Assembly: GCA_019422105.1 (NCBI GenBank)
Contig: JAHZDZ010000005.1
Location: 153,107-217,106, forward strand
Direction: 5' to 3'
DNA: 64,000 bases
Source: Bacillota bacterium
GTDB taxonomy: Bacteria > Bacillota > Clostridia > Lachnospirales > Anaerotignaceae
Positions 1-8,305 of the stretch are shown here, piece by piece. Numbering within the stretch: position 1 is the stretch's first letter; the number at the start of each line of letters is the position of its first letter. The notes beneath the pieces were generated by a model. It ran no database searches and had not been told where the DNA came from. It saw only the letters and a program-made list of their open reading frames with translations. Position numbers and translations under genes: made by a program.

Positions 1-334
1 TTTTTGTGAGAGAGGCGGGATACATCCTTTCCTCTGCATTTTTTTCAAACAAAACCGACTCGTCCTCAAGAGATACCAAAAATGCGTAGGAGCTGTAAAT
101 TCCGCTGTCCAGAGAAAGTATACTGTCTCCTGTCTGAAATACGGGCATTTCAGCGGCCGTATCCTTTTCTCCCAGAACCGTTTTCTCCATGGATTTTTTC
201 GCCGCAGTGACCTTGTACCTGAGCTCTTCCAGAGACTCTCCCGCTTTCTCAATTCCTTTTCCTGCCAGTATGCACAATAAAGCAATCACAAAAATCCGCC
301 GTAATAGGCTCCCCCTTCTTCTCCTTTTTTTCAT
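1..334 (-). CDS. D-alanyl-D-alanine carboxypeptidase (S11 family), 5' part only
   Basis: This is the N-terminal 111 codons of a serine D-Ala-D-Ala carboxypeptidase, cut by the left window edge. The protein starts MKKRRRRGSLLRR, followed by a hydrophobic signal/anchor segment (IFVIALLCILAG), so it is exported. Near the edge the sequence reads YPASLTK, the S-x-x-K active-site motif of penicillin-binding proteins, preceded by LFEKNAEERM as in DacA/PBP5 enzymes. The ATG at 334 follows an AAAGGGGG ribosome binding site. The gene lies 91 bp downstream of a VanS-like kinase gene on the same strand and is probably regulated by it. The family trims the terminal D-Ala from peptidoglycan stem peptides. 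The SxN and KTG motifs lie outside the window, so catalytic completeness cannot be judged. Confidence 0.85.
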   Translation of the reverse strand, partial: MKKRRRRGSLLRRIFVIALLCILAGKGIEKAGESLEELRYKVTAAKKSMEKTVLGEKDTAAEMPVFQTGDSILSLDSGIYSSYAFLVSLEDESVLFEKNAEERMYPASLTK

Positions 335-425
335 TTTTAAGCCCCCTTTGTCTTTATTTAACCACAAAGGAAGGAAGGCTTTTTTAATGAAAGCTTATGC
401 AAATCTTACATTTTGCTGAATTTTA

Positions 426-1550
426 TCACCCTAAGGGCAGAAGCACTGTAATATTTACCGCGTTTGCAAGTCCCTGTGCACAGATACTGCCTCCATGCGC
501 CTCAATAATGCTTCTTGCAATGGCAAGGCCAAGCCCTGCACCGCCTTTTTGCTGAGATCTGGCGCTGTCAACGCGGAAAAATTTTTCAAACAGTCTGTCT
601 AAATCCCTCTGGTCAATACTGTCACAGCAATTGGATACACATATCTGTGTCATGTTTCCGGCAAGGGTTACCTCCACTTTTATCTCGCTGCTTTCATAGC
701 CATAAAAAACGGCATTTTTTAATATGTTGCCAAGAGCTCTCGCCAATTTATCAGAATCTGCCGAAATAGAGATAAATGGATTGCATTTCACCGCGCACAC
801 CATTTTTTTCTCCTCCATCGCCGGATAAAACTCATCGGTCAGTTGTCTAAGCAGAAGCGACAGATTCAAATCGCTTTTGTTCAGCACAATATTTTGCAGA
901 TTAAATCGAGTAATGTCAAAAAACTCGTTTATCATTTCCTCCAGCAAAAATGCCTTATCCATAGCTGTTTTCGTATAGGCGGCACGCTTTTCCTCCTCCA
1001 GACCGCCCTCCTGGTTTAACAGACTCAGGTAACCGATAACAGAGGTTAAAGGAGTTTTAATGTCATGGGCCAGATATACAACCAATTCATTTTTTCTTTT
1101 CTCGCTTTCTACCGCTTCCTCCTTCCTTTTCAACAGTTCCTTTTTTACCTCGTTCAGCTTTTTTTCCATAAAGCCAAGCTCCCCCCGCAGCTTTATATTT
1201 TCCTCTTCCCCTGTCAAAAGCTGGTCCACACCTCCTATTATTTCCCTGAAATAGACCAAAAATTTTGACATGGAGAGATAGAAAAACAAAAGGAGCATCA
1301 TAATAAAACCTGCAAACAAATAAATTTCCTTTGGATTGCGGAATAAACGCTGATACAAAACGCAGGCTCTGTCATAGTCCAAACGGAATATCCGGCCGCA
1401 GAAACGGATAAACCATTCCGCAAAAGCATTCTGGAAAATACCGTCTATAAAAATACGCAATATCAAAACACCAAAAATACAGGAGACAACAGCAACCGCC
1501 AATACGCGCAGAAAAATCCGCAAGCGCAATTTTTTAAAATCCTCATACAA
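426..1550 (-). CDS. VanS-like sensor histidine kinase
   Basis: This is a membrane histidine kinase of 374 aa. Two N-terminal transmembrane segments (about residues 11-33 and 75-95) flank a short extracellular loop of about 40 residues. A coiled-coil region and a HisKA domain follow, with the phospho-acceptor motif YLAHDIKTPLTSVIGYLSLL, which closely resembles VanS-type kinases. The HATPase_c domain shows an N box (NILKNAVFYG) and a GAGLGLAIARSI G box. Translation probably starts at a TTG that overlaps the stop region of the response regulator gene (8 bp overlap), so the two are translationally coupled. A carboxypeptidase gene follows, which suggests a cell-wall-responsive circuit. Without vanH/A/X-type genes this is not evidence of glycopeptide resistance. 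Confidence 0.88.
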   Translation of the reverse strand: MYEDFKKLRLRIFLRVLAVAVVSCIFGVLILRIFIDGIFQNAFAEWFIRFCGRIFRLDYDRACVLYQRLFRNPKEIYLFAGFIMMLLLFFYLSMSKFLVYFREIIGGVDQLLTGEEENIKLRGELGFMEKKLNEVKKELLKRKEEAVESEKRKNELVVYLAHDIKTPLTSVIGYLSLLNQEGGLEEEKRAAYTKTAMDKAFLLEEMINEFFDITRFNLQNIVLNKSDLNLSLLLRQLTDEFYPAMEEKKMVCAVKCNPFISISADSDKLARALGNILKNAVFYGYESSEIKVEVTLAGNMTQICVSNCCDSIDQRDLDRLFEKFFRVDSARSQQKGGAGLGLAIARSIIEAHGGSICAQGLANAVNITVLLPLG

Positions 1551-2229
1551 TGGTATAGCCCACCCCCCAAACTGTTTTGATAAATTCCCGCCTGATACCC
1601 AGATGGATAATCTTTGTCCTTATATGGCGTATGTGAACCATAACCGTATTATTGCCGTTATAATAACCGTCGCCCCAAACGGCCTGGAATATTTCCTCCG
1701 CTCCAATCACCCTGCCTCTGTTATCACAGAGCATCCAGAGTATAGAGAACTCCGTGGGAGTAAGGGAAAGTTCCAATCCGTTGATGGTACATATATGGGT
1801 ATTCCTGTCCATCATAACCGTTCCAAAGGATATTCTGTCCTGATTTTCCTGTCCGCTGTTATACACACGGAAGCGTCTCAGATGCGCCTTTACCCGTGCC
1901 ACCAGCTCCATAGGCTGAAACGGCTTTGCCATATAATCATCGCCTCCAAGCGAAAGACCAGTTATCTTGTCAATCTCCTCCCCCTTTGCCGAAAGAAATA
2001 TTACCGGAAAGCGGTATCTCTTTCTGATTTCCTGACAGAGCGTAAATCCGTCCATATCCGGCAGCATAACATCCAGTATGGCAATATCCGGCTGATTAGA
2101 TTCCATACAGGCTACCGCTTCCTTTGCCCTGTAAAACTTCCGCACTTCATACCCCTCCGCCTTTAGGCACAGCTCCACCAAATTTGCAATTGCTATATCA
2201 TCGTCCACTACCAAAACTGTCTCCTGCAT
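1543..2229 (-). CDS. OmpR/PhoB-family response regulator (VanR-like)
   Basis: This 228-aa regulator has an N-terminal receiver domain. It shows an acidic pocket (VVDDD), a phospho-acceptor Asp in AILDVMLPDMDG, a switch Ser in FLSAKG and the conserved Lys in YMAKPF. The C-terminal winged-helix DNA-binding domain shows LTPTEFSILWML and ends FIKTVWGVGYTIV, which is typical of the OmpR class. It is the first gene of an operon with the VanS-like kinase and a carboxypeptidase. The family's VanR members control cell-wall remodelling genes; the target here is inferred from position only. A GC-rich near-palindrome lies about 80 bp upstream and might be an operator. Confidence 0.9.
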   Translation of the reverse strand: MQETVLVVDDDIAIANLVELCLKAEGYEVRKFYRAKEAVACMESNQPDIAILDVMLPDMDGFTLCQEIRKRYRFPVIFLSAKGEEIDKITGLSLGGDDYMAKPFQPMELVARVKAHLRRFRVYNSGQENQDRISFGTVMMDRNTHICTINGLELSLTPTEFSILWMLCDNRGRVIGAEEIFQAVWGDGYYNGNNTVMVHIRHIRTKIIHLGIRREFIKTVWGVGYTIV

Positions 2230-2310
2230 TGTCTCTCACTCCTTTTTTCCAGTGTAGCATTTGAAATTTATGGTTTCCTTAATATTTTCTTACATCTTCT
2301 GAAACAATAA

Positions 2311-2330
2311 GCCTGCCGGCGCCGGCGGGC
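2311..2330. promoter_or_regulatory. GC-rich 20-bp near-palindrome upstream of the VanR-like gene
   Basis: The two 10-bp halves (GCCTGCCGGC and GCCGGCGGGC) are inverted repeats with one mismatch. They sit in the 352-bp gap between the VanR-like gene and the terminator of the HD-GYP gene. There is no T-run on either side, so it is not an obvious intrinsic terminator. It could be an operator or part of a leader hairpin. The rest of the gap shows no gene. Confidence 0.3.
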
Positions 2331-2512
2331 ATCAAAACCCCTTTCCGCACTGGCCGTTATAAGCCCAGACAGATGCCCCTGCCTGTCCTTCAATGGCCCC
2401 TCCCCTGCCTCCTGCCAGTATTCAACATTGCTTTAGCGGATCACCCTCTTTTTCGGTTTCAAAAGCAGAAAACAACTATAAATTCAGGAACCGCTTTAGC
2501 TCTTTCCTCCAA

Positions 2513-2552
2513 TAAAAAAACACTGTACAGCCGCCCTGAGAGCTGTACAGTG
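2513..2552 (-). terminator. Intrinsic terminator of the c-di-GMP operon
   Basis: On the minus strand an 11-bp perfect stem (CACTGTACAGC / GCTGTACAGTG) with a 10-nt loop is followed directly by seven T residues. It lies about 30 bp after the stop of the REC-HD-GYP gene. Confidence 0.9.
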
Positions 2553-2581
2553 CCTTATCTATATTCCTTTTCCATATGTAT

Positions 2582-3679
2582 TTATTTGTTCAGCAAATGC
2601 CTGCCCGACTCCTGATATTCCCTGCTCATAATCGCTTCTACCTTTTCCTCCAGGCTCTTTTCATTGGCGAAAAGGCATTCCAAAATTTCAGGGTTAAACT
2701 GGCCGCATTCTCCGTTTTTTATCATGGCAAGAGCCTTCTCATTGCTGTAGGCCGGTTTATAAACCCTTGGACTTGTAAGAGCGTCATAGACGTCCGCCAG
2801 TGAAACTACCTGGGCGCAAAGAGGTATCTCCTCCCCCTTCAGCCCGTCGGGATAGCCCTTGCCATCCCACCGCTCATGATGGTACCGGCAGATATTATAG
2901 CAATAGCGCATATATCCCTGCTCATTGATATGGTCTATGTTTTCCAGTATTTCGCTCCCCTTTACGCTATGAGTCTTTATCACCTCAAACTCCTCCGCCG
3001 TCAGCTTACCAGGCTTATTCAGTATCTCCTCCGGTATGGCTATCTTGCCAATATCATGAAGAGCGGCAGCATTGGAAATTTCCTCAATCTGCTTGTCTGT
3101 GACATAGTACCCCGGAAACCTCTTTTGCAGCTCCCTTAGCAAAAGCTCTGTTACGGCCCGTATCCTTTTTATGTGCATTCCGGATTCACCGTTACGAAAC
3201 TCCACAACTGTACTCAAAGTATCTATCATAAAAAGGTTGCTTTGCTTCAGCTTCTGTGTCTGAAACTCCACCATATGCTCCAGGTGATCCCTGTGGCGGT
3301 AAAGGTCAATAAGGTTATTGACACGGCGGTTTATGATACTGGCGCTGAAGGGACGCCCGATAAAATCGGACACGCCAAGCTCATATCCCTTTAAAACCTG
3401 CTCCTCGCCTGTTTCCGAGGAAATCATAATGATGGGCATGCGGCTGGTTATTCCCTTTTTCTTCAGTTCCTCCAAAACCTGTATCCCATCCATTACCGGC
3501 ATAATATTATCCAAAAGCAGCGCGGCTATACGGTTGATATTTTTTTCTATCATCTCCAGCGCCTTTTTTCCGTTTTCCGCCTCCAAAACCTCATACTGCC
3601 CCGCAAACGCCTCCGCCAGTATGGCGCGGTTCAATTCAATATCATCCACAATAAGGATTACAGGAGAATCTTTTTCCAT
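2582..3679 (-). CDS. Response regulator with HD-GYP domain (c-di-GMP phosphodiesterase)
   Basis: A 365-aa two-domain protein. Residues about 1-125 form a receiver domain (ILIVDD; phospho-acceptor Asp in LLLDNIMPVMDG; Ser in MISSETG). The usual Lys of the KPF signature is replaced by Arg (GRPF), which may affect phosphorylation-driven switching. Residues about 160-340 form an HD-GYP domain with HDIGKIAIPEEIL, HHERWDGKGYP and the ADVYDALTS signature, so metal-ligand and GYP motifs are intact. HD-GYP enzymes hydrolyse cyclic di-GMP. The gene follows an HPt gene and a GGDEF gene on the same strand (12-bp gap to HPt), with its ribosome binding site at the HPt stop codon. Synthesis and breakdown enzymes are thus encoded together. 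Confidence 0.92.
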   Translation of the reverse strand: MEKDSPVILIVDDIELNRAILAEAFAGQYEVLEAENGKKALEMIEKNINRIAALLLDNIMPVMDGIQVLEELKKKGITSRMPIIMISSETGEEQVLKGYELGVSDFIGRPFSASIINRRVNNLIDLYRHRDHLEHMVEFQTQKLKQSNLFMIDTLSTVVEFRNGESGMHIKRIRAVTELLLRELQKRFPGYYVTDKQIEEISNAAALHDIGKIAIPEEILNKPGKLTAEEFEVIKTHSVKGSEILENIDHINEQGYMRYCYNICRYHHERWDGKGYPDGLKGEEIPLCAQVVSLADVYDALTSPRVYKPAYSNEKALAMIKNGECGQFNPEILECLFANEKSLEEKVEAIMSREYQESGRHLLNK

Positions 3680-3691
3680 ACTCTATTCCTC

Positions 3692-4042
3692 CTAATCCAA
3701 TTGAGATATACAGCCGATAATTCTGTCATATTCCTTTCTGATTTCCCCATAATATCCTAGAGCCCCTTCTTTTTTCTCCGCCCTCAAATCATCCACCATC
3801 AGCGTACAAAGCCTGTACAGCTCATCAAATCCCAGATTTGCCGAAATACCTTTCAGCGTGTGGGAATAAATCAGCATATCCTCAAAGTTGTTTTCCTCTA
3901 CGCTTTTTTCCAGAGAGGAAAAAGTGCTGTCCCCCATAAATTTGCGTATAAATTTCTGCACCAGCGCATGATTGCCGGAGAATCTTCTTAATAACTCCGC
4001 TTCATTCACCCTGAGCTCTGCTAAAACCTGTCCAATATCCAT
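3692..4042 (-). CDS. HPt (histidine phosphotransfer) domain protein
   Basis: A stand-alone HPt protein of 116 aa. The phosphorylatable His lies in the motif LIYSHTLKGISANLGFDEL, which matches the HTLKGxSxNxG signature of HPt domains. The rest is predicted all-helical. It begins 4 nt after the GGDEF gene and ends 12 nt before the REC-HD-GYP gene, so the three are one operon. HPt proteins carry phosphate between receiver domains of phosphorelays. The adjacent REC domain is the natural partner, but no histidine kinase is encoded in this operon, so the phosphate donor must be elsewhere. Confidence 0.88.
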   Translation of the reverse strand: MDIGQVLAELRVNEAELLRRFSGNHALVQKFIRKFMGDSTFSSLEKSVEENNFEDMLIYSHTLKGISANLGFDELYRLCTLMVDDLRAEKKEGALGYYGEIRKEYDRIIGCISQLD

Positions 4043-4046
4043 CCCA

Positions 4047-6596
4047 TTACACCTTCCCTTCCTCTTTTTTCATTTTCTGCGATTCGTCTTCCGCCTCTAT
4101 ACTAAATCCATTGCGGCCTTTGTTTTTTACTCTGTACAGCGCACTGTCCGCCTTTTGATACAGTATGTCATAGGGGATCTGTCCATCAGCACGGCAGGCC
4201 CCGATACTAAAGGTCACGTCTGTATCAATAAAGGGAAAGGCACCCTTTGCTTTTTCCTGAATCATACGGCATTTTCTGGCCACTATTTCCTCCGACGCCA
4301 TACCCGTCATAAAGACAAGGAATTCATCTCCGCCAAGACGTCCGAGTATATCGTTGCTGCGGAAAACATTACACAGGATTTCCGCCGTTTTTTTCAAAAC
4401 CTGATCCCCCATAAAATGCCCGAACTGATCGTTGACATTTTTAAAACAATCAATATCCAATATGAACATTGTGCCATAACTGCTTTTTTCGCCTGACAGA
4501 AGCTCCTCCACACGGCTTCGGGCATAAGAGGCATTATATAAGCCTGTAAGCCCATCCAGATTCGCCCGCCTGGAGAGGGCGTCCTTTTCCTCCATTTCCT
4601 CCTGTATATCCACAACCTTTCCGATTGCACATACAGGCAGATTTTTGCTGTCCTGTACTACGGTCAGCACTACCCTAAGCCACCGAAGTGTTCCATCCGG
4701 CATCTCTATCTGCTTTTCCCATGTCAAATGCTTGTTTGTCAATATCTGCTCATAAAGCTGCCTGACCCATTGAAACCTTTTGCAGCTTTGCAGCACCTTT
4801 TCATAGAATTTCTCCTGCACGCAGCTGGTTTGGAACCAGTTCGCCGTTTTCTGGGTAAGCACCAGCATATCCGTTTCGTAGTCATACTCAAAAAGATATT
4901 CCCCCGAAAGCTCAGATAAAAGCCGGTATCTTTCATTTTCCACCTCAGAGCGGCGTCTGGCCTTCCGCTGCCTCCAGGCAAATGCGGACAAAAGACAACC
5001 TACTACAAGCATAACCAGAAACAGGTAGGTAAACGCTTTTTTGGGATTCGCCTCCACCACTGACCATAATGTCACATTCTGTTCTATCCGTATTGTGTTG
5101 CGGTATATCATGGACTGAAGCTCCTCCTGTGATATATCCAAAACTGCCTTATTCAGTATGGTCAAAAGCGTCGTATCAACCGGCTGCGCCATACCAAAGC
5201 TCAAAAAATAGGAATCCTCCGTCTGAGGAATCAGTGTCAGATTTTCAAAATGAAAACGGTTGAAATAATACTGTATAGAGTAGCTGTTTCCGTAGCAATA
5301 ATCCGCTTCTCCTTTGTTTACTGCCCTCAGACAATCCAGTATAGAATCAAACCGGACAATATTGTCCTCTCCGCCTAAATAATTAAGTCCTCTGGGCACC
5401 GCTGCGCGGCGGCTTTGCATGGCGTCAATATCCCTTCCCTTGTAGGCGGCAACAACCCCCTGAGCCGAAATATAGGGCCTTGTCAGAGAAAAGCCATACG
5501 TATCAGCAAGACTGTAGTCATACAACACATCAGCCGCAAGCTGAACCTGTCCTTCCTGCAAAAGCTCCATTGTCTCCTCCGAAGAGCTCGTTTCCACAAA
5601 AGTAAATTGAAGACCGGTTTTATCTGAAATATGATTTAATATGTCAACAGATATTCCCTGCCACTGCCCTGCCTTTTCACTGTATTCTATAAAAGGCGCC
5701 CTGTCCTTTTCCGCCGCAACGGTAATAACGCCAAGAGAGGAAACATACTGCTTTTCCGCAGAGGTTAAACGAAAAGGCGCTCTTCCCCCATTAAAATGCT
5801 TTTGATACAATTCCGTCATAAAATAAGGATCTGTATTGTTAATCATCTCTTGAGCGCTGTTCAACTCCTCAATAATCTCATTGTTTCCCTTTGTTGAAGC
5901 AAAATAAAAAGTAATGGGCGAAAAATGAGCTATGGGCCTTGTATCGGCAATAAAGGTTACATCCCTGCTCAAAAGCGCATCCGCACGTCCGTCCCTCAGC
6001 GCCTGAAGCAATTCAGTATCATCCTTACAGGGAATCAACTCAACGTTAATCTGGTTTAAGGTACAGTATTCAAGCAGACGCTCTGTATCCTTTTTGGCAT
6101 TTTCCAGTATCGCAACCCGCAGAGGCGCCATGGAATAATAATTTGTTTCATTTATTTCTGTATTGTCACTCAAAACACTCAGTACAGAGTAGGCCACTCC
6201 ATAGCCTGAATCAGCATATTCATACCGTTCTCCCAATTGTTCCGAATATACCATTGAGCCCAACAGGTCAATCTCCCCATTCTCAAGCATGACAAGCAAC
6301 GTATTCAGAGATTCATTGATATCGCCCGGAATCTGCACAAACTCATATTCCCAGCCGGTATGCTGAGAAATCTCCTGTAAATAATCGTAATTGTAGCCAA
6401 CTAACGCCCCATCCTTGTCTATCTCAGTCAGCCCGCGCTGAATGGGATAGCCAACGCGTATTTTTTTATTTTCCGCTGCTTGCGTGCCTACAGGAAAGGG
6501 CCACAGCAGAAAACTGAGAAGAAGGATACATAAATAAAGGACAAACTTTTTTCTATTGTTCAATATATATTCTCTTTCTGCTTTCAAAGCCCTCAT
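4047..6596 (-). CDS. Membrane diguanylate cyclase with two periplasmic-binding-type sensor domains, PAS and GGDEF
   Basis: An 849-aa sensor protein. After a signal/transmembrane segment (about 18-38) come two tandem SBP_bac_3-like domains (about 45-270 and 285-510; the second shows GQWQGISVDILNHISDKTGL). A transmembrane helix (about 525-545) is followed by a PAS-like domain (about 560-680) and a GGDEF domain (about 690-840). The active-site loop is GRLGGDEFLVF, and an RxxD inhibitory site (RSND) lies five residues upstream, so the enzyme looks active and subject to product inhibition. The start at 6596 has a GGGAGG site. It heads an operon with HPt and REC-HD-GYP genes. The ligand is probably an amino acid or other small solute bound outside the cell, but this is inferred from the fold. 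Confidence 0.92.
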   Translation of the reverse strand: MRALKAEREYILNNRKKFVLYLCILLLSFLLWPFPVGTQAAENKKIRVGYPIQRGLTEIDKDGALVGYNYDYLQEISQHTGWEYEFVQIPGDINESLNTLLVMLENGEIDLLGSMVYSEQLGERYEYADSGYGVAYSVLSVLSDNTEINETNYYSMAPLRVAILENAKKDTERLLEYCTLNQINVELIPCKDDTELLQALRDGRADALLSRDVTFIADTRPIAHFSPITFYFASTKGNNEIIEELNSAQEMINNTDPYFMTELYQKHFNGGRAPFRLTSAEKQYVSSLGVITVAAEKDRAPFIEYSEKAGQWQGISVDILNHISDKTGLQFTFVETSSSEETMELLQEGQVQLAADVLYDYSLADTYGFSLTRPYISAQGVVAAYKGRDIDAMQSRRAAVPRGLNYLGGEDNIVRFDSILDCLRAVNKGEADYCYGNSYSIQYYFNRFHFENLTLIPQTEDSYFLSFGMAQPVDTTLLTILNKAVLDISQEELQSMIYRNTIRIEQNVTLWSVVEANPKKAFTYLFLVMLVVGCLLSAFAWRQRKARRRSEVENERYRLLSELSGEYLFEYDYETDMLVLTQKTANWFQTSCVQEKFYEKVLQSCKRFQWVRQLYEQILTNKHLTWEKQIEMPDGTLRWLRVVLTVVQDSKNLPVCAIGKVVDIQEEMEEKDALSRRANLDGLTGLYNASYARSRVEELLSGEKSSYGTMFILDIDCFKNVNDQFGHFMGDQVLKKTAEILCNVFRSNDILGRLGGDEFLVFMTGMASEEIVARKCRMIQEKAKGAFPFIDTDVTFSIGACRADGQIPYDILYQKADSALYRVKNKGRNGFSIEAEDESQKMKKEEGKV

Positions 6597-6870
6597 GAAA
6601 ACCTCCCTTCCCGCCGTATTCGTTTCTTCTATACAACGAGTCCGTTTTGATAAAGGATTTTAAGTCACATTATCACTAAATGCGGTCTGTATATGTCTAT
6701 GTATTTTAATCTGCTCAAAACATTGCGAACAGCAGCAAATCGTTACAGATACCTGTTTTTCATTATACCCCTTTCCGGCAAAAACAACAATACTTTGACC
6801 GGTTTCCGACAGGAGCTATCCCCTCATTTTAAATAATATTCTGCTTTTTCTATAAAAGCATATCTCAGGC

Positions 6871-6900
6871 CAAAATAAAAAGGCCCATTGAGAGCCTTTT
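6871..6900 (-). terminator. Intrinsic terminator downstream of the 48-aa gene
   Basis: A 7-bp stem (AAAAGGC / GCCTTTT on the minus strand) is followed by a T-rich tract (TTTTTATTTTG). It lies directly after the stop codon at 6903. Confidence 0.7.
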
Positions 6901-6902
6901 CC

Positions 6903-7049
6903 CTAACTGTAATTTCTCTTTACGCCCAGCCCCTCTTCTCGGCTGTTATGAAGCTCATTTTGATTCTGCACCTTCTGGGAACGGGTATCGGCATTAAATT
7001 TATTTTTTTGTTCCTGCTGCTGCTGTTTTTCCTTTTCTTTTTCACTCAT
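6903..7049 (-). CDS. Small hydrophilic protein, 48 aa, unknown
   Basis: A short gene encoding a highly charged, glutamine-rich peptide. It begins MSEKEKEKQQQQEQK and ends GLGVKRNYS. There is no signal peptide, hydrophobic segment or cysteine. An AGAGGTGATTTTGG ribosome binding site precedes the ATG, and a terminator follows the stop at once, so it is a complete single-gene unit. Composition recalls small spore or nucleoid-associated proteins of clostridia, but no family signature is recognised and no function is proposed. Confidence 0.6.
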   Translation of the reverse strand: MSEKEKEKQQQQEQKNKFNADTRSQKVQNQNELHNSREEGLGVKRNYS

Positions 7050-7116
7050 CCAAAATCACCTCTTCCCTAGTATACAGCAAAAGATGAAAACTATACTGCA
7101 CCGTACATTTGGCAGT

Positions 7117-7638
7117 TTAATACCTTTGATTGACATATCCGTCAATGATGGATTTTTTGGATGTTTCCTGGAAAACGCCTTCCTCCCTGAGCCTTTTTAG
7201 TATAAGGGGACTGGTGGAATGCAGTATCATTTCATTGTCCTCCAGGACAATCTCATAAAGCTTCCCCTTTAAAAACCTGCTTTTAACCTGTACAAAATAT
7301 GCTGTAACACCTCTATAGTCCATAAGATTCAACACTCGAAGCGTCGCCTTGTCCTTTCTGGAATAATAGTAATCCGACTGCTCCCTGTATTCCCGTTTCA
7401 GTTCGTAATCCAGCCCCCTCTGCGTGCTCAGCGCTTTTCTCTGCTTTGCCATGGCGTTATAGTATTGATAATTATACAGGCCCTTTTCCACATTGTCTAT
7501 GTTTTGAAAGGGTTCAATATCATTGTTTACTACCGCGTTATAGTTTTCCTCCAGGTATTCCCGTTTTGTCATGTCACCCTTCATATACTGATCTATCAGG
7601 CTTTGTCTGTATCGGAAATATTTTTGTATCCCATTCAT
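7117..7638 (-). CDS. Conserved hypothetical protein (resembles DUF6648 family)
   Basis: A soluble 173-aa protein with no signal peptide or transmembrane segment. The N-terminal half is helical and rich in Tyr and Lys (GIQKYFRYRQSLIDQYMKGD), with a central YNYQYYNAMAK stretch. The C-terminal part looks alpha/beta (KLYEIVLEDNEMILHS). I associate this with a Clostridia family of unknown function (DUF6648) by memory of the opening motif, so the family call is tentative. The ribosome binding site before the ATG is weak. It stands alone between the 48-aa gene and a divergently transcribed gene. Confidence 0.65.
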   Translation of the reverse strand: MNGIQKYFRYRQSLIDQYMKGDMTKREYLEENYNAVVNNDIEPFQNIDNVEKGLYNYQYYNAMAKQRKALSTQRGLDYELKREYREQSDYYYSRKDKATLRVLNLMDYRGVTAYFVQVKSRFLKGKLYEIVLEDNEMILHSTSPLILKRLREEGVFQETSKKSIIDGYVNQRY

Positions 7639-7861
7639 TTTAACACCAACATTCTACGGCAGCTCCAAAAGGCGCTGTTTCTTTATTGCGGCGGCTGACA
7701 TTTTTCCAGCGCCGTTTCCCTAACCATTATACCCATTTGAATCAGGCGGCGCAATACCAACTATTACAACTAGAATTAGGACTCTCCTTTGTTTATAATA
7801 TGGAGTATAAACGCACTCATACTTCGATACCTTAAAAATTCAGAGGAAAGGAGGCTTAAAA

Positions 7862-8305
7862 ATGAACCCTACCGTTAATCAGGAACAGGAAAAAACCTTT
7901 TTGGAATGCTACAACGAAAATGTGGCGCCAAAATTAAGAGATATTGATATTTTTATCAAGCAAAAACCCGAAAAAATATCTGTCTGCGATATTGCCAGGC
8001 TCTTATACATATCTACAGAGGAAGTGGCGGAAATTCTGCGCACTGAAAAAATAGATGAGGTTACCCCCCATAATTTCTTTCAGATTATGAAAAAAGGTTC
8101 CAGCGACATCTGCAAAATATTCAGCAGACAGTTAAGCTGCGGCCTGTCCAAAACCTATACGCCGGCCGATATCTCCTACATTTATAATATTGATATTGAT
8201 GTCGTACTTGAGGCATGCAGCAATATCGGAATTTCCACCTTTAACTATATTACCATAAAGCTGTTATTCTCTCACATACCGGCCAACTTTGCCCTGGTTC
8301 CCTAA
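7862..8305 (+). CDS. Hypothetical protein with two helix-turn-helix-like segments
   Basis: A 147-aa soluble protein of unknown function with a strong AAAGGAGG ribosome binding site. Two segments resemble helix-turn-helix units: KISVCDIARLLYISTEEVAE (about residues 38-57) and TYTPADISYIYNIDIDVV (about 100-117). Each has the spacing of a small DNA-binding motif. It might be a regulator, but no family is recognised. Its stop codon overlaps the stop of the convergent DJ-1 family gene by three bases, with no terminator between. Confidence 0.65.
   Translation: MNPTVNQEQEKTFLECYNENVAPKLRDIDIFIKQKPEKISVCDIARLLYISTEEVAEILRTEKIDEVTPHNFFQIMKKGSSDICKIFSRQLSCGLSKTYTPADISYIYNIDIDVVLEACSNIGISTFNYITIKLLFSHIPANFALVP

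Noticed and set aside
1603..2166. A 187-codon plus-strand frame opposite the VanR-like gene.
   Set aside because: The minus strand has the complete receiver and winged-helix signatures; the plus frame shows none.
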